The translations under genes and the position numbers were made by a program. Below, piece after piece: positions 10,430 through 21,464 of a DNA stretch of 64,000 bases. Each line of letters opens with the position of its first letter. Position 1 is the stretch's first letter. The stretch covers positions 1,612,001 to 1,676,000 of the forward strand of contig MU271146.1 in the NCBI GenBank assembly GCA_021432605.1, in the 5' to 3' direction. A model generated the notes under the pieces. It had not been told where the DNA came from. It searched no databases and saw only the letters and a program-made list of their open reading frames with translations. This DNA comes from Coniochaeta sp. PMI_546. Lineage: Eukaryota; Ascomycota; Sordariomycetes; Coniochaetales; Coniochaetaceae.

Positions 10430-13400
10430 TCATTGCTTCTCGGACTGCTTCGGCGCGAGTGGTTCGCCGTCGTCAGTGAACACATCTTCCCACTTGAGGT
10501 CTTTGTCGCACCCGTAGACATAGACAGGGTGTTTCTTGGCTGCCTCGATTTCCTTGCGCCGCCAGGCGCGCCCGCTCTTGCTGAGGGCCTCAAGCTTTTG
10601 CTTGAAGCCCCTGTTCCACGTCTTTGTCGCGTCCTGGTCAGTCTTCGCCAGCATTTTGCTGCGGCGCTCAATCGTCTGCCTGTAGATGTTGCTAGCGCGA
10701 TCCTTCTGCAGCTCCTCGATGGCGTAGTGTACCTCCCAGGTCGACTTCTTGGTCAGATTGTCGGGCCTGGTCACGAACTTGCCGTCCACCTTGTTACGCA
10801 GGGTGACGATCATCCCGAGAATATCGTCGCCTTTAGCGACGTTGTCGATCGCTCTACTCGCAGCGGCATCTTCACCCTTCTCAGGCTCTTGCTCAGCAGT
10901 TGAGGTCGTTCTAGATGGCAGAGCTTCGCTGTTCTGCTCAGGCGTGCTGACGGATGATGTGTGTTCGCTACTCGAACTCTCGCCGGATTTTGGCGTCTTC
11001 TCGACGATTTCGCGAAGAATCTCCTCGAATCTGCGAAGTTTTGCCCAGTCAGAGGACTCGTCTTCCTCAAGGTCCTGGGTCATCTCCTTTTGTACGGTTG
11101 AGCCAGAGCGAGACTTAGCAGCCAGTCGCATGATGAGATCCTTCAGTGGTAATTGCTCAGACGGCGCGTCCTGCTCGTATGGCGTGGCGTCGCTGTCGGC
11201 TTCTGCTTCGACAAGATCTTGTCCAGCACTTTCCTGTTCGGCTTCTTGTATATCCGGATTGCGACTATCGGCTTCCTCAAGCGCTTCCTGAACTGATACC
11301 TGAACAGGTTCCGGCTGGACAGCGACGTCATGGACTTCTTCAGACCCGGCGCCACCACCGCCAATGGCCATTCCGCCCGTGGTGACATTCGCCCTTTCGG
11401 CATTTTCGGCTTCATCCTCGCTCACGATAGCTTCCATCAATGCTTTCAGGTAGCGTTGCTTCTCTTCAACCGACTCGGTCTTGAGCAGGCCACTGTCTTC
11501 CAGGGCATCTTCGATGGCGTCTCGCACGAAGTTCTCGCCCTGTTCGTCGTTTTCGAGAGCTTCTTCCACTTTGAGTCTCATATCCTCCCAAACGTCTAGA
11601 CTAGTCTCTTCGTCCTCCTCAGCACTCTGATCTTCCTCCTGCACTACCGGTGCCTCTTCTTCACTCTCATCTTTCTCGTCGCGAACGAGACCCATCATAT
11701 CTCTCTCGAAAGCCTCTACTGCAGCCTTGTTCTTGTTCTGCACCTCCTCGATCTGTTCCTGAGTCACAGGCTTGGCAAAGACATACATGAAGGGGGGGTC
11801 CGTAGGTCTTGTCTCAAAGTGCAGCCTGAGTGACTGCTTGGGGTATCGTTCCGTAGCCTTGTCGAGTAGTTTGTTGAGCAGGTGAAGACTGAGCTTGAAC
11901 TCATGGTTTCCAAGAGTCAGATTGCTCGTTCCATGGATTGACTGATCCATCTCCGGCAAACATATGTACTGGAAGCCAAAGATGCGCTGGATGTTGTGAA
12001 AGGCCACGAAGATGCCGTCCATGCGGCCCATGCGCACCTGTAGAGAGTACTTCATGAAGGCAGAGCGGATCATGTCGTAATACTCGCGCTCGTACGACTC
12101 CCATTCGCCAAACCGGTGGCGGATCTCGTACCCTACCCCTTTATGGTACTCCTGTGCGTCCATACGGATCGACACGACAGCTCGTGTCTTGAGATCAAAC
12201 ATTCCGGTACCGGGTATTCGATGATCGTGCGCGTCTAGTTGGGAACGCATCATGAAGTCTCCCATCGTTGTATAGTGGTAGGACTCGTCCGAGTTGCGCT
12301 CCTCCTCGGTGAGCTGGTCCGAGTTTACCCTCCGATACTTCTCAAAGTCCTCTTTTGGTAAGGTCAACAGCTTTTCCATTGATTTTCCAAGCATGCTTAG
12401 AACATTGGCCGTATCAAACTCCTTGTCGGCATCGATCGCGTAAGTCCCGTTTTGATACTGCAGGAAGATTGCCGCCGGAGCTCTCCCAATACGGGTGAAC
12501 TGTCTTGACTCGACCGGGAAACTTCGCGATACATGATCTGGGTTGATTGGACGCCAGGCGGACAGCAGATAGTGAAAATGAGCGAGCATAGATGTCATGC
12601 TCGACGTGGATCCTGCGTATTTCTTCCCGGCTTCCCTGGCAATGTTTGAAAGTGTCCTATCCTTCGACGACGTGACATACTGCCTCAAAGCGCCAAAGTC
12701 AAATTCTTTGACTGGCATGATACCAGCCAAGTAGGGGTCGAAATTGTACACGCGCGACCGAGGGTCCTGCAGGTGATAGACACCAGGATTGAATAGAACA
12801 CGGTCCAAACCATAGGCTAGTCTCGGTACCGGCGGCTGTGGTTTGTCTACCGGAACTAATACGAGGTCGCTCGCACTGACCGTTTCGATCGCGGGAATCT
12901 TGGCCTTCTTTTTCGTCTTTCTCTTTGGCGAGGCGGCAGGTTTTTTCTCTGCCGCCTTGCCTGATCCCGAAGCGGATATAGAGTCCTTGGTGTCCTGAAG
13001 TGCCTCATCAGCCGCGGCTGCTGTTGCAATTACAGTTGCTTCGGCTGCAGACGACGGCTTCCCGAGGGGCTGCTTTGACTTGAGCGTCTTCGGAGGGACA
13101 AACTTCTTGATTTCCTTTTCCTTGGGCGTCTGTTTCTCCTTTGCCACTTCTTGCTCCATGAGCTTCCTGAGTCCCTTTAGATCGTTTAATTTCTTGTCTT
13201 TCGGGGCAGGCGTGTCGCTAGGCGAGGGCGCTCCGAAAACTAGCGCTCTTAAGGCATCTTTGATCGATCTCGGCTGTTTCTTTGTCACTCCAGTCGGTTT
13301 ACCCTTATCTGGTGTGAGTTTTGGTAATGGTGATTCCGCCGTCCGCCCTGCCTCTACCGCTACCGCCGCCGCTTGTTTTTGCGCTTTTCGCTCCAGCCGT

Positions 13401-13666
13401 CTCAGCACATGCATTTGCACCGTGCCGAGTTTCGCCTTCTTCTTCTTCTTCTTTGACTTGTCTTCGGCCGGAGCTGATGATTTCCCGGGAGCCGCTGAGG
13501 CTTTCACGACCGGCGTTTCCGTCTTGTCAGAGTAAGAGCGTATACGACAGGCGAGCTGTGGCGCCAGCAGCACGGCGGGAGCGCGCTGGGCGAGAAGGGC
13601 ACGACATGATGTGCATATATATGGAGATCTAAAAGATTGGCCGGTTCGGCTACTCAGTCGTAGCAT
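10430..13666 (-). CDS. PET127: Mitochondrial RNA-processing protein Pet127
   Basis: Single-exon gene of 1078 codons encoding the mitochondrial inner-membrane-associated Pet127 protein, which in yeast acts in 5' processing and turnover of mitochondrial RNAs. The Met at 13666 is preferred over an in-frame Met 50 codons upstream (13816) because it starts a classic mitochondrial presequence: MLRLSSRTGQSF, rich in Arg/Ser, with RIRSYSD as a likely cleavage region. A Lys-rich disordered section (about 60-300) contains a KKKKKK run. The Pet127 domain covers about residues 310-690, with signatures such as YGLDRVLFNPGVY, AIFLQYQNGTYAIDADKEFD, TGMFDLKTRAVVSIRMD and MGRMDGIFVAFHNIQRIFGFQY. The C-terminal ~380 residues are highly acidic and low in complexity (EESEEEAP, EEDEETS), ending in a basic helix. 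The gene is about 280 residues longer than I recall for the yeast protein, owing to the disordered ends. Confidence 0.92.
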   Translation of the reverse strand: MLRLSSRTGQSFRSPYICTSCRALLAQRAPAVLLAPQLACRIRSYSDKTETPVVKASAAPGKSSAPAEDKSKKKKKKAKLGTVQMHVLRRLERKAQKQAAAVAVEAGRTAESPLPKLTPDKGKPTGVTKKQPRSIKDALRALVFGAPSPSDTPAPKDKKLNDLKGLRKLMEQEVAKEKQTPKEKEIKKFVPPKTLKSKQPLGKPSSAAEATVIATAAAADEALQDTKDSISASGSGKAAEKKPAASPKRKTKKKAKIPAIETVSASDLVLVPVDKPQPPVPRLAYGLDRVLFNPGVYHLQDPRSRVYNFDPYLAGIMPVKEFDFGALRQYVTSSKDRTLSNIAREAGKKYAGSTSSMTSMLAHFHYLLSAWRPINPDHVSRSFPVESRQFTRIGRAPAAIFLQYQNGTYAIDADKEFDTANVLSMLGKSMEKLLTLPKEDFEKYRRVNSDQLTEEERNSDESYHYTTMGDFMMRSQLDAHDHRIPGTGMFDLKTRAVVSIRMDAQEYHKGVGYEIRHRFGEWESYEREYYDMIRSAFMKYSLQVRMGRMDGIFVAFHNIQRIFGFQYICLPEMDQSIHGTSNLTLGNHEFKLSLHLLNKLLDKATERYPKQSLRLHFETRPTDPPFMYVFAKPVTQEQIEEVQNKNKAAVEAFERDMMGLVRDEKDESEEEAPVVQEEDQSAEEDEETSLDVWEDMRLKVEEALENDEQGENFVRDAIEDALEDSGLLKTESVEEKQRYLKALMEAIVSEDEAENAERANVTTGGMAIGGGGAGSEEVHDVAVQPEPVQVSVQEALEEADSRNPDIQEAEQESAGQDLVEAEADSDATPYEQDAPSEQLPLKDLIMRLAAKSRSGSTVQKEMTQDLEEDESSDWAKLRRFEEILREIVEKTPKSGESSSSEHTSSVSTPEQNSEALPSRTTSTAEQEPEKGEDAAASRAIDNVAKGDDILGMIVTLRNKVDGKFVTRPDNLTKKSTWEVHYAIEELQKDRASNIYRQTIERRSKMLAKTDQDATKTWNRGFKQKLEALSKSGRAWRRKEIEAAKKHPVYVYGCDKDLKWEDVFTDDGEPLAPKQSEKQ

Positions 13667-14365
13667 TGCGTCGGAAGGAGAGAATGCGTCTTCAGACGAT
13701 TGTCGCAGTGAATCCCGAGACGCGGTCCTCCTTCGGACGACAGGCGAGGAGAAGCACGTCGAAAAAGTTCCCGGCCGGTTGTGAGTGGAGCTACATTTTC
13801 TCGAGGTGTTTTCCATGCACGGAGCTCCGATAAGCGCTTATCTGAGGCTCGATGCCATCAAGCCCCCTGTGCATTTAACATGTCCTCTCCACCGCTATGT
13901 GACGGCAAGAATGATGGTGGATAAAGGGCATTATCTCTTTGGAGCTCTTATTAGCTCGTCTCTTCAGCCTCTCGTTCAACATGCCGAGTCTTCTGAACGA
14001 ATCGATGCCATATATCAATTGTCCGTCACCCACAGATACACGGACAGTAATTACACGCGTAAACGCACAGCACCATATAAAATGCATGATGTGGCAGCCC
14101 GAAATTATAGCAAAAGCAAAAAAGGAAGAAACACGAAAGTGGGTATACGCCGTAGATGCAGCTCTCAGTGCGCACGACCTGGACATATCCCCGAACATCC
14201 AGCATGAGAACACAACCATGTCCGTGGTTCCTATGCTCCTGATTCCCCATGTCCATTCCCTTGTTCCCTGGAAACCCAACCGATACGCCGTGTGAATGTC
14301 GTGGATGATAGAAGTCGGTGGAAACGCTCTCGAATCCTAGTCCATTGTCGGTATATGAAGAGCAA
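13667..14365. other. Intergenic region upstream of PET127
   Basis: About 700 bp between the PET127 start and the SCC4 stop, both on the minus strand. It holds the PET127 promoter and the SCC4 3' UTR. Apart from the GATA palindrome listed separately, no structure was seen. Confidence 0.45.
13829..13842. promoter_or_regulatory. 14-bp GATAAG palindrome upstream of PET127
   Basis: GATAAGCGCTTATC is a perfect palindrome carrying two back-to-back GATAAG words about 165 bp upstream of the PET127 start. GATA factors regulate many fungal genes, so it could be a binding site; this is inferred from the motif only. Confidence 0.3.
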
Positions 14366-17198
14366 TCAACATTTGGTCATGGCGAACGCTTCATTCGCCA
14401 GCCGTATCCCATCTCCCCTCGTCGCTCTTGCCTCCGCAATCTGGCCATGCACCTCGTAAGTCTGCGCGAGCATGCCCTCCGCAACGCTCATCCACAGCAG
14501 ATTCCCGCTCTTCTTAGCTTGCGCTGCACCTGCTTTGGCGCTCTTCATCGCTTGATCGCCAACGACACTCTCAAACAGCCGAGACCTCATGAGGTTCAGT
14601 GCCATTGCCAGTGAGTGAGTATTGCCGAGTTTCGTTGCCGCCGTCAGAGCCAACCCAATGTGGTGCTTGATCTGATTGATCGACGAAGGTGGATTCGTCG
14701 GCACCGTAGCTAAGACGAGATGGTGGGCTGTCCGGATCTCTTCGTCCGGATGTTCAGCGTGCACTGGGCCGAGGCGATCAAGAAGCTCGGCTGTCTTCTT
14801 CTCGTCGCTCATCGTCGAGTTCTGCATAATCCAAAGTCGATTGAGGGCAGCTAATATCGAGAGTTCCTTTTCAATATGCCCACGGTTCGCGTCGTCTGGC
14901 GCGTCCAGATCGAATTGTGGGTTCTCAAACGTCCGAAGCGCGCCGGGCAGATTCGCAACACCCTGCTGAAAGACACCCGACAAATACAGAGCGAGCACCC
15001 TAAGGACACCTGGAGGCGGACGGGTTTCTTCAAGAGCTTGCAAGATCTTCTTCACCTTCGCCCAATTCGAGAGCGTTGCTGCTTGTAGACCGATTAAGAT
15101 GTTGCTGTAGCAAAACAACTCCTTCTCCCAGTCAGCTTGTTTTATAGCCTCTGGGAGCGATGTCGCCGGCGGCTTCGATCTTGGATCTGTCTCGAGGTCA
15201 GTATGAAGTAGTTTTGAGCAGAAGCGAAGATGTCATGCAAACCTTGCAGCGCTTTCAAGCCTTCAGTCCACACTTCCGAACTCCGGCCTTTCGTTGCAGA
15301 CTTCGCCAAGGATGCCAACCCTTGAAATGTGAAGCTGTCGGGGAAAAAATATTAGCCATATCGTTCCGCAGATGACGTTCCAACAAGCATGCCAAGAACT
15401 CACGCTAGAGCGAGGGCCTGTTGACGACTCAGCGCTTGTACGACAATGTAATCCTCCTTCCCCGGGCCTTCACGCAGTATGCCGCGGGTTTCTGCACTGA
15501 TTGCATGGTTCTTTGGTGGTCCGGATTGCTTTTTGATGGGCAGAAGGACCTCAGTAGTAAGAAGATCCCACTCATGGGATGTCTTCAACTCTTCCATACG
15601 ATTCTGCAATGCAACGAACTTGTTAAAGGTCACGTCCGGACGCTGTCTCTGATGCAAACTGCATGCCAGGTTGAGGAGCAACAGTAGGATATCCAGCTGC
15701 GGCAGGCGGACAGCGTCTTCAAGCTGGTACTTTGCAGCCTGTGCGATGCAGGTTTGCACGCGCAAAATGGCGTCGTTGACGTCCTTCATGGTTCTAAGAT
15801 GGGCCAAGGCTTCAAGTAACGAGGCCATGACACATATTGTCTTGTCGCCCCGCTGATTACCAAATGCGGCCAGCTTCCGAAGATTGTCAAGGGCGTGGGG
15901 ATCGGCAGGAGCTCCTGTCTGTATATAGAAGGCAGCTTTCAGAAACCGGAAAGCGTACATCCAGTGGATTTGCTTGTATCTAGTCTCCAATGTCAGAGTT
16001 GACCGAGCACAGGTATAGTAAGAAGGAGCTTACGTAGTGCAGTCGGATATATGTGTATCGACCGATATAAAAGCAGCTTTAGGGTTCCGCTGGAAAAGCA
16101 CTTTGACATGGAGATACTGCATGCAATACTTCAGATCAGTGAGGCGATGCTGTGATCAGGCAGCAGGCATCAGCAAGCGGACTCAACGCTAGACAACGGA
16201 ACATGACCTACTCGCTCACAAAGGCTGATGCCCTTCATTAGAGTCGTTTCAGCCTCCATGTAGTTTGTCGTTTCCTCGACGAGGATGTTGGCGTAGCGCA
16301 AACGTATCCGAGCTTCAAGCCTTGGCCAGATCTTGTTAGACTGAATGGCGACGTCAAGACAACCGAGTCCCGTAGCGATTAGCTTGTGGTACTCCCTCAC
16401 GGTCTCGGGCTGCAACGATTTCCCAACGTCCCGCACACATGCTCGTGCCTTCGAAAAGCAGTCTTCTGCCACACAAATGAGCAGGGAAAGTGTATCAACC
16501 TGCACAGAGGCATGGGAGACCGAAGGAGACTTTGTGACAGAAGCGACGGATCCTTGCTTCTTCGGAAGAGCGGGGCTAGCCGACTTAGTTTGAGAGTCTT
16601 GTGACCCAGGTCGTCTGGCGTCGACCTGCGGGCCATGACCCATGGAGCCGCGGCCTGAGCGATGCTGCGCCGACGGTAAAAGCGCAGGTGCTGGCACAAA
16701 TGGAGGAAGGACAGGCTGAGTGATTGTCTGAGGAGCCGGTGGAGCCGACGGCTGCGAGCCTGGTGGAGGGAGTGACCGAGAGGATGGCTGGAAAACGGGT
16801 TGAGAGAGTGATGGCGTCTTCGGTGGCAGTGGTTGGTAAGTGGGCGTGGATATGGGCAATTGCTGAAGGAAACTAGGATTGACGAACTCCACCGGCGGTG
16901 CCGCGAGAGGAGGAGGACGCTCGTAGGAACCATCGTAGTTTATGTATTGCTGTTGGGGTTGTGGTGCATAATATTGCTGGGCGGGTTGCTGTAGAGGATG
17001 CTGGACGGGTTGCTGCGTGTACGCGCCTGGTTGTACATACTGCTGTTGTTGATTATGGTAGGGAGCGTTCGCATTCGCATTGGCATAGGGGTTTCCATAC
17101 TGTGGAAACTGGGTAGACGGTATTTGTGGGGTTATCTGCGGTTGGGCATGTTGACCATTGTAGGCCTGCCCTGAGGGCATCGAGCCTCGAAATGTCAT
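14366..17198 (-). CDS. SCC4: Cohesin loading factor Scc4/Mau2
   Basis: TPR-like partner of Scc2, which together load the cohesin ring onto chromosomes in the nucleus. Exons (minus strand) are 16212-17198, 16034-16149, 15404-15979, 15243-15334 and 14366-15186, giving 863 aa; all phases match. The first ~230 residues are Gln/Pro-rich and disordered (QQQQY, PQPQQQY). The helical repeat region starts near VDTLSLLICVAEDCFSKARA and shows SLCER-HRLTDLKYCMQYL across intron 1, a strongly family-like junction, then CTTYKQIHWMYAFRFLKAAF, and at the end LWMSVAEGMLAQTYEVHGQ. Introns are 52-69 bp with donors GTAGGT, GTAAGC, GTGAGT and GTTTGC. Identification rests on remembered conservation of the cohesin loading factor family (MAU2, Ssl3). 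The adjacent hydrolase gene is divergent. Confidence 0.92.
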
Positions 17199-17819
17199 CG
17201 CATTGAACGAAGTCGAGAAACGACTCGTTCCCTAGCTAAACGACCTCCTCATCCGCCGGCGCACTTCTGGGGCGTACCCCCTTTGGTGGCAGAGAACTCG
17301 AGTTGAGTAGGCGATGTTGAGTATACGGGACAGCTAGAACGATGATGAAAAGGCGACGCGTGACAGGAAGTGCGTTTGTGGAGTTGAGGTCTCGGGAAGC
17401 GTGAAGTCGGATCCCTGACCGCATGCATTTAACAGGGGTACATGTCGTACGTCAGCCACACTGTGGCTTTTGGCGTTTAACTACCCGAACACGGCTAGCC
17501 CAATAGCTGCCCCACATCGTCTGTTGAAGATTCCGTGTCCAGGATCTGAAAAAAGGTCTATACTAATAAGTCTGACCCACTTCGATGCCTCGGCAAGACG
17601 AACCCTGAGCTTGAAGTACCATTCAAGAACACCGCGATGCATAATGACAGAAATGTAATGTGAAAAGATCAGAGCTGCTCTGTGACCTAGTATTTCTGGC
17701 GTCCGGTCTCACTTTGGCTTGAGCAAGACCAAGACCAAGACCTCTCCTTGACCATCGGTTCTTTGATTCAGGCCCGTTCTGATAGCCTAGACGTCGAGTT
17801 ACTATTGCAGAAATCCATC
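17199..17819. other. Divergent promoter region, SCC4 / alpha-beta hydrolase
   Basis: A 620-bp spacer between divergent starts. Two in-frame upstream Met codons could extend the hydrolase slightly; otherwise no gene or repeat is supported. Confidence 0.45.
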
Positions 17820-19464
17820 ATGGACTGGCTTGGCCGAGCGACGCTCACCTTTACCTCGTCTCCGACACCTTTGGCCCTAGAGAAGAAGGATGGCTCTCGG
17901 ACAGACCTGCGGAAGGTTTGCGAAGAGGTCACTCCTCCCTGCCAGTTGAATCCGCTTCTTTTCAACGGTCACTTGCAAACTATGTGGACAGCTGTAAATA
18001 CGGAAGGTCCCAAGATTTACTACAGGAGGAAGATATTCGACGCTAATCACAAAACCTATAATGGGACCTTTGCCGTCGACTTTGCTGTTGATCCTCATGA
18101 CGATGCCGACAAGACCCTCCCTCCCCGGACAGCCTACTACGAAGAAGACGACTTTGCCAAAATCGCTTCGGATGATTCTCGACCAATGCTGATTGTGCTG
18201 CATGGCCTATCTGGTGGCTCTCATGAGGTCTATCTGAGACATGCTATCGAGCCGCTGCTTGCTGATGGACAGAACTGGGCGGTTTGTGTGGTGAACTCTC
18301 GTGGCTGCGCAAATAGCGAGATCACCAGCGGTGTCTTATTCAACGCAAGAGCAACCTGGGATGTTCGGCAGGTTCGTACTCCTACTACCCATTTAAGTAA
18401 AACAAGAATCCGGGATTGATCCGTTTCTTCCTTCAGATTGTGAATTGGGCTCAAGAAACATTTCCTAACAGGCCTCTTTTCGGTCTGGGTTTCTCGCTAG
18501 GCGCTTGCATATTGACAAACGTGGGAGCTCTCTTCTTTGATCGAGACGTCGGTTAAGTCTGACTGACCACTCGGCAGTATGTAGCTGAAGAGGGCTCCGC
18601 TTGCCCGTTAAAAGCGGCTATCGCTGTAGGCAACCCGTTTAATCTCGAAGTATCCTCGAAGGCACTTCTGAGGACTTTGCTTGGGAAGGAAGTCTATCAA
18701 AGGGTCATGGGAAGTATGGTAATGCAATGAAGCGCCCCTTCGAACACTCAGCTGATCCTTGCTTCAGCCAACATGAACAAACTCATCAACTCTCATAAGG
18801 AGTCCATTCTCAAACACACCAACCTCGATTGGGATCACATCAACAACGTCACATACCTTTACGAATTCGACCGAGCTGTCCAGTAAGTGATTCAGCTCCA
18901 GTGAGGGAGTAGGGCCATACGGCATCCATTCTCATTATCCGACGATAGGACTGTGACATGGGGATACCCCACGGAAGACGCATATTACCGAGATGCCTCA
19001 TGCGCTGATGCGGTCATGGCAATCCGCATTCCCTTCTTTGCCATAAGTGCAGCAGATGATCCGGTGAGGAACCGTGTTGAGACACCGTACAATCCGTACC
19101 CTGGTGCTCAGCTAACCTGCAGAACAGATTGCTGTTGATGAAGCTGTGCCAAAGGAAGAGATAAAACAGAACCCCTACACCGTTCTTTGCTCTTCGTCGC
19201 TCGGCGGACACCTCTCATGGTTCGAGTTCGGAGGAGGCAGATGGCACGCAAAACCGGTATGGTGGATTCTAATGCACAGATGTTGACCGGTCAGAGTAGC
19301 TAACAGCTAACGTCAAACAGATATCGAATTTCCTCAAGCACATGGCTTCAGATATAAAGCTCAACTTCATCACACCAACGTCAAACGGCTACACACAGCA
19401 CGGTCCCAAGGCACAGACTCGCTTCGAACCGGTGCGGCGAAAGCTCGACATTCTCGACACTTGA
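17820..19464 (+). CDS. Alpha/beta hydrolase of the EMB8/ABHD1-3 (yeast Eht1/Eeb1) type
   Basis: Predicted esterase or acyltransferase; yeast relatives Eht1 and Eeb1 make and hydrolyse medium-chain fatty-acid ethyl esters. Seven exons: 17820-18371, 18437-18520, 18578-18713, 18768-18882, 18949-19063, 19128-19256, 19321-19464; 424 aa. The N-terminus has NPLLFNGHLQTMW, a signature of this subfamily, then the oxyanion-region motif VLHGLSGGSHE. The nucleophile elbow is GFSLG with Ser204, followed by ADDP and GGHLSWFE carrying the likely acid Asp and His of the triad. The start at 17820 (MDWLGRA) is preferred over an in-frame Met 24 codons upstream because it matches the usual start of these proteins. 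One donor is GTGGGA, unusual but required by the frame (LTN-YVAEEG). No signal peptide is evident. The substrate is inferred only by family. Confidence 0.9.
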
Positions 19465-19749
19465 TCGGCGACCTGTTTGGCAATCATAATGTTATGTTTA
19501 GACACAGCATGGCAGAATTATACAGTATAGCGTGAGCGCAGGATTAAACATTGGATATAGAATGTATAGAATACTGCTTCATAGACTTCGAATATGTACA
19601 CCTAGGTTTTACGCAGTACAGAAAGCGTATCCATGTCCTCGGGTTTATTCCCAGCTAAAGTGAAATGTTCGGCCTCGACCGCCAGCCCTTTGGACGCCAG
19701 ACGCCATGCAACAATTTGGAGAAGCGCACACACAAGTGACAACCGTCTC
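19465..19749. other. Convergent 3' region, hydrolase / LOC1
   Basis: Short spacer with both 3' ends. Nothing else was seen. Confidence 0.4.
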
Positions 19750-20377
19750 TTATTCGGCGAAAGCCACTTTCTTCTTCGGTTTCTTGGCCTTGGAGCCTGT
19801 CACGGACGCTTCCTTGACGGCCACGTCGGTGTCATCTCCGCCAGTCCGTGGCCGCTTCCTCTTCTTCCGCAAGCCCTCCTTTGTTTCTTCAAGTTTGGTT
19901 TGCCTCTCTTCGTGCTTCTTCTCTGCTTCAATCCTCCTTGCTTCCCTGATCTCTTCTAGCTGCCTCGCCTTGATCATCTTCGACTCGATTTGTCCTTCTT
20001 TTTCTGCCTGGACGATGGCGAGAATCGTGTTCATGCTCTCCTGTGCAACCGGTTAGGGGCATGATTCTCATGTTGCAGTCATCCAGACGGCTGCTTACCG
20101 TGTCGTCGACAAACACCTTGCCCTTCTTCTTCCCCTTTGGCTTCTCAACTCCGACAGGTGTGATCATATTAAGCTTCGGAATGCCCAGCTCCTTCTCACT
20201 GTAGACCTTTCTCTTCTTCTTCTTGGTCAACTGCTTGACGCTCGTTGGTGTCGGCTTCGCACCGGGCTTCTTGGCTTTGACGATGCCGTCAGACTGTGAC
20301 CCCCTTGCTGCCTTGCTGTTCTTGATGCCTGACCCATTTGCGGCATGCTTGTTCTTCACTGTTCTTGTCGGAGCCAT
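19750..20377 (-). CDS. LOC1: 60S ribosome assembly / mRNA localisation protein Loc1
   Basis: Small very basic nucleolar protein, 189 aa, in two exons (20099-20377, 20040-19750; intron 58 bp with donor GTAAGC). In yeast Loc1 is needed for 60S subunit assembly and for ASH1 mRNA localisation. Supporting motifs, in order, are [27 protein letters not shown], the helix [13 protein letters not shown] and the C-terminal [12 protein letters not shown] recall the same order in yeast Loc1 (YSEKDLNIP, KARRLEEIRE, KKVSFAQ). Lys-rich clusters ([15 protein letters not shown]) look like nuclear or nucleolar targeting signals. The start at 20377 (MAPTRT) is chosen over an in-frame upstream Met at 20440 because it gives the expected basic N-terminus. 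It is divergent from HIS3 with about 390 bp between the starts. Confidence 0.9.
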
Positions 20378-20771
20378 GGTGAGCGATGCGAAAACCAGAA
20401 GCTCGTGGCTGTATTTGGCTGCAGTTTGGACTTTACCCAAGTCGTCCCAAATTTTTTTGGACGATAAGCAGCATTGCTACCTTACCCACTGTTATCTGTC
20501 TTACATTGGCGGGGCAATTGTACATAGTACCTTAGTGTTAGTGTACTGCATTGCCAGGGGGGCACTTCAGATCGCAGCACACTAGCGCGGGGCTTGTTGT
20601 TATCAGTGACGCCGAAGACAGGAGCTCTTCTAAAATTCTTTGGATTTGAACAAAACAGCCAGCACACCACTCTGACAATTCCCACTCGTCGCCATTGCAA
20701 ATCACCCAATTGACTCTTCAAATTCTCGAAAAACGCAGTCTACTCGAGCATTGATATTCATACCAATCAGG
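20378..20771. other. Divergent promoter region, LOC1 / HIS3
   Basis: A 394-bp region between two divergent starts. It carries the Gcn4/CPC1-like site listed separately. No further feature was seen. Confidence 0.5.
20711..20717 (+). promoter_or_regulatory. Gcn4/CPC1-like site upstream of HIS3
   Basis: TGACTCT lies about 55 bp upstream of the HIS3 ATG and matches six of seven bases of the TGASTCA element bound by the cross-pathway control activator (Gcn4, CPC1/CpcA). Function is inferred from motif, position and the gene's role. Confidence 0.45.
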
Positions 20772-21464
20772 ATGGCATCGAATGGTACAGCCCCCCGCTG
20801 GGCAGCACTTGCCCGTGATACCAACGAAACCAAGATCCAGCTGGCAATCAACCTCGACGGCGGCTCCTTCCCACCAGAGACAGATACCCGCCTCACCGAA
20901 AGCCTGAAAGCTGAAGGTCACGCCAGCCAATCGAGCAAATCCCAGACCATCAGCATCAGCACCGGCATCGGCTTCCTCGATCACATGCTTCATGCCCTTT
21001 CCAAGCACGCCGGCTGGAGCTTAGCAATTGTCTGCAAGGGCGACCTCCACATCGACGACCACCACACCGCGGAAGACGTCTGCATCGCCTTGGGCTATGC
21101 TTTCGCCAAAGCCCTCGGCACACCTACCGGCCTCGCCCGCTTCGGGTACGCGTACGCACCCCTCGACGAGGCTCTGAGCAGAGCCGTGGTCGACCTGTCG
21201 AACCGACCCTTCAGCGTGATCGAGCTCGGTCTCAAGCGCGAGAAGATTGGCGACCTCAGCACGGAGATGATCCCGCATTGTTTGCAGAGCTTTGCGCAAG
21301 GTGCTCGGGTGACAATGCACGTTGACTGCATGCGCGGCTTCAACGATCACCATCGGGCTGAGAGCGCATTCAAGGCTCTTGCTGTCGCCATACGGCAGGC
21401 TACGAGCAGAGTCGCTGGACGGGAGGGAGAGGTGCCGAGTACGAAGGGCACGCTTACTGCTTAG
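20772..21464 (+). CDS. HIS3: Imidazoleglycerol-phosphate dehydratase
   Basis: Sixth step of histidine synthesis: converts imidazole glycerol phosphate to imidazole acetol phosphate; a manganese enzyme forming 24-mers. Single exon, 230 aa, the usual length for fungal monofunctional enzymes. Metal-binding and active-site motifs are complete: [36 protein letters not shown], and [17 protein letters not shown] near the C-terminus; [12 protein letters not shown] and [11 protein letters not shown] are also typical. The Met at 20772 is chosen over one seven codons upstream because the upstream extension is hydrophobic and not family-like. An extra Ser-rich loop (HASQSSKSQ) near residue 60 is common in ascomycetes. 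A Gcn4-like site lies upstream, consistent with cross-pathway control. Confidence 0.97.
   Translation: MASNGTAPRWAALARDTNETKIQLAINLDGGSFPPETDTRLTESLKAEGHASQSSKSQTISISTGIGFLDHMLHALSKHAGWSLAIVCKGDLHIDDHHTAEDVCIALGYAFAKALGTPTGLARFGYAYAPLDEALSRAVVDLSNRPFSVIELGLKREKIGDLSTEMIPHCLQSFAQGARVTMHVDCMRGFNDHHRAESAFKALAVAIRQATSRVAGREGEVPSTKGTLTA

Noticed and set aside
10749-11291. 180-codon plus-strand frame opposite PET127
   Set aside because: It is Ser-rich because it is antisense to the acidic C-terminus; no independent signal.
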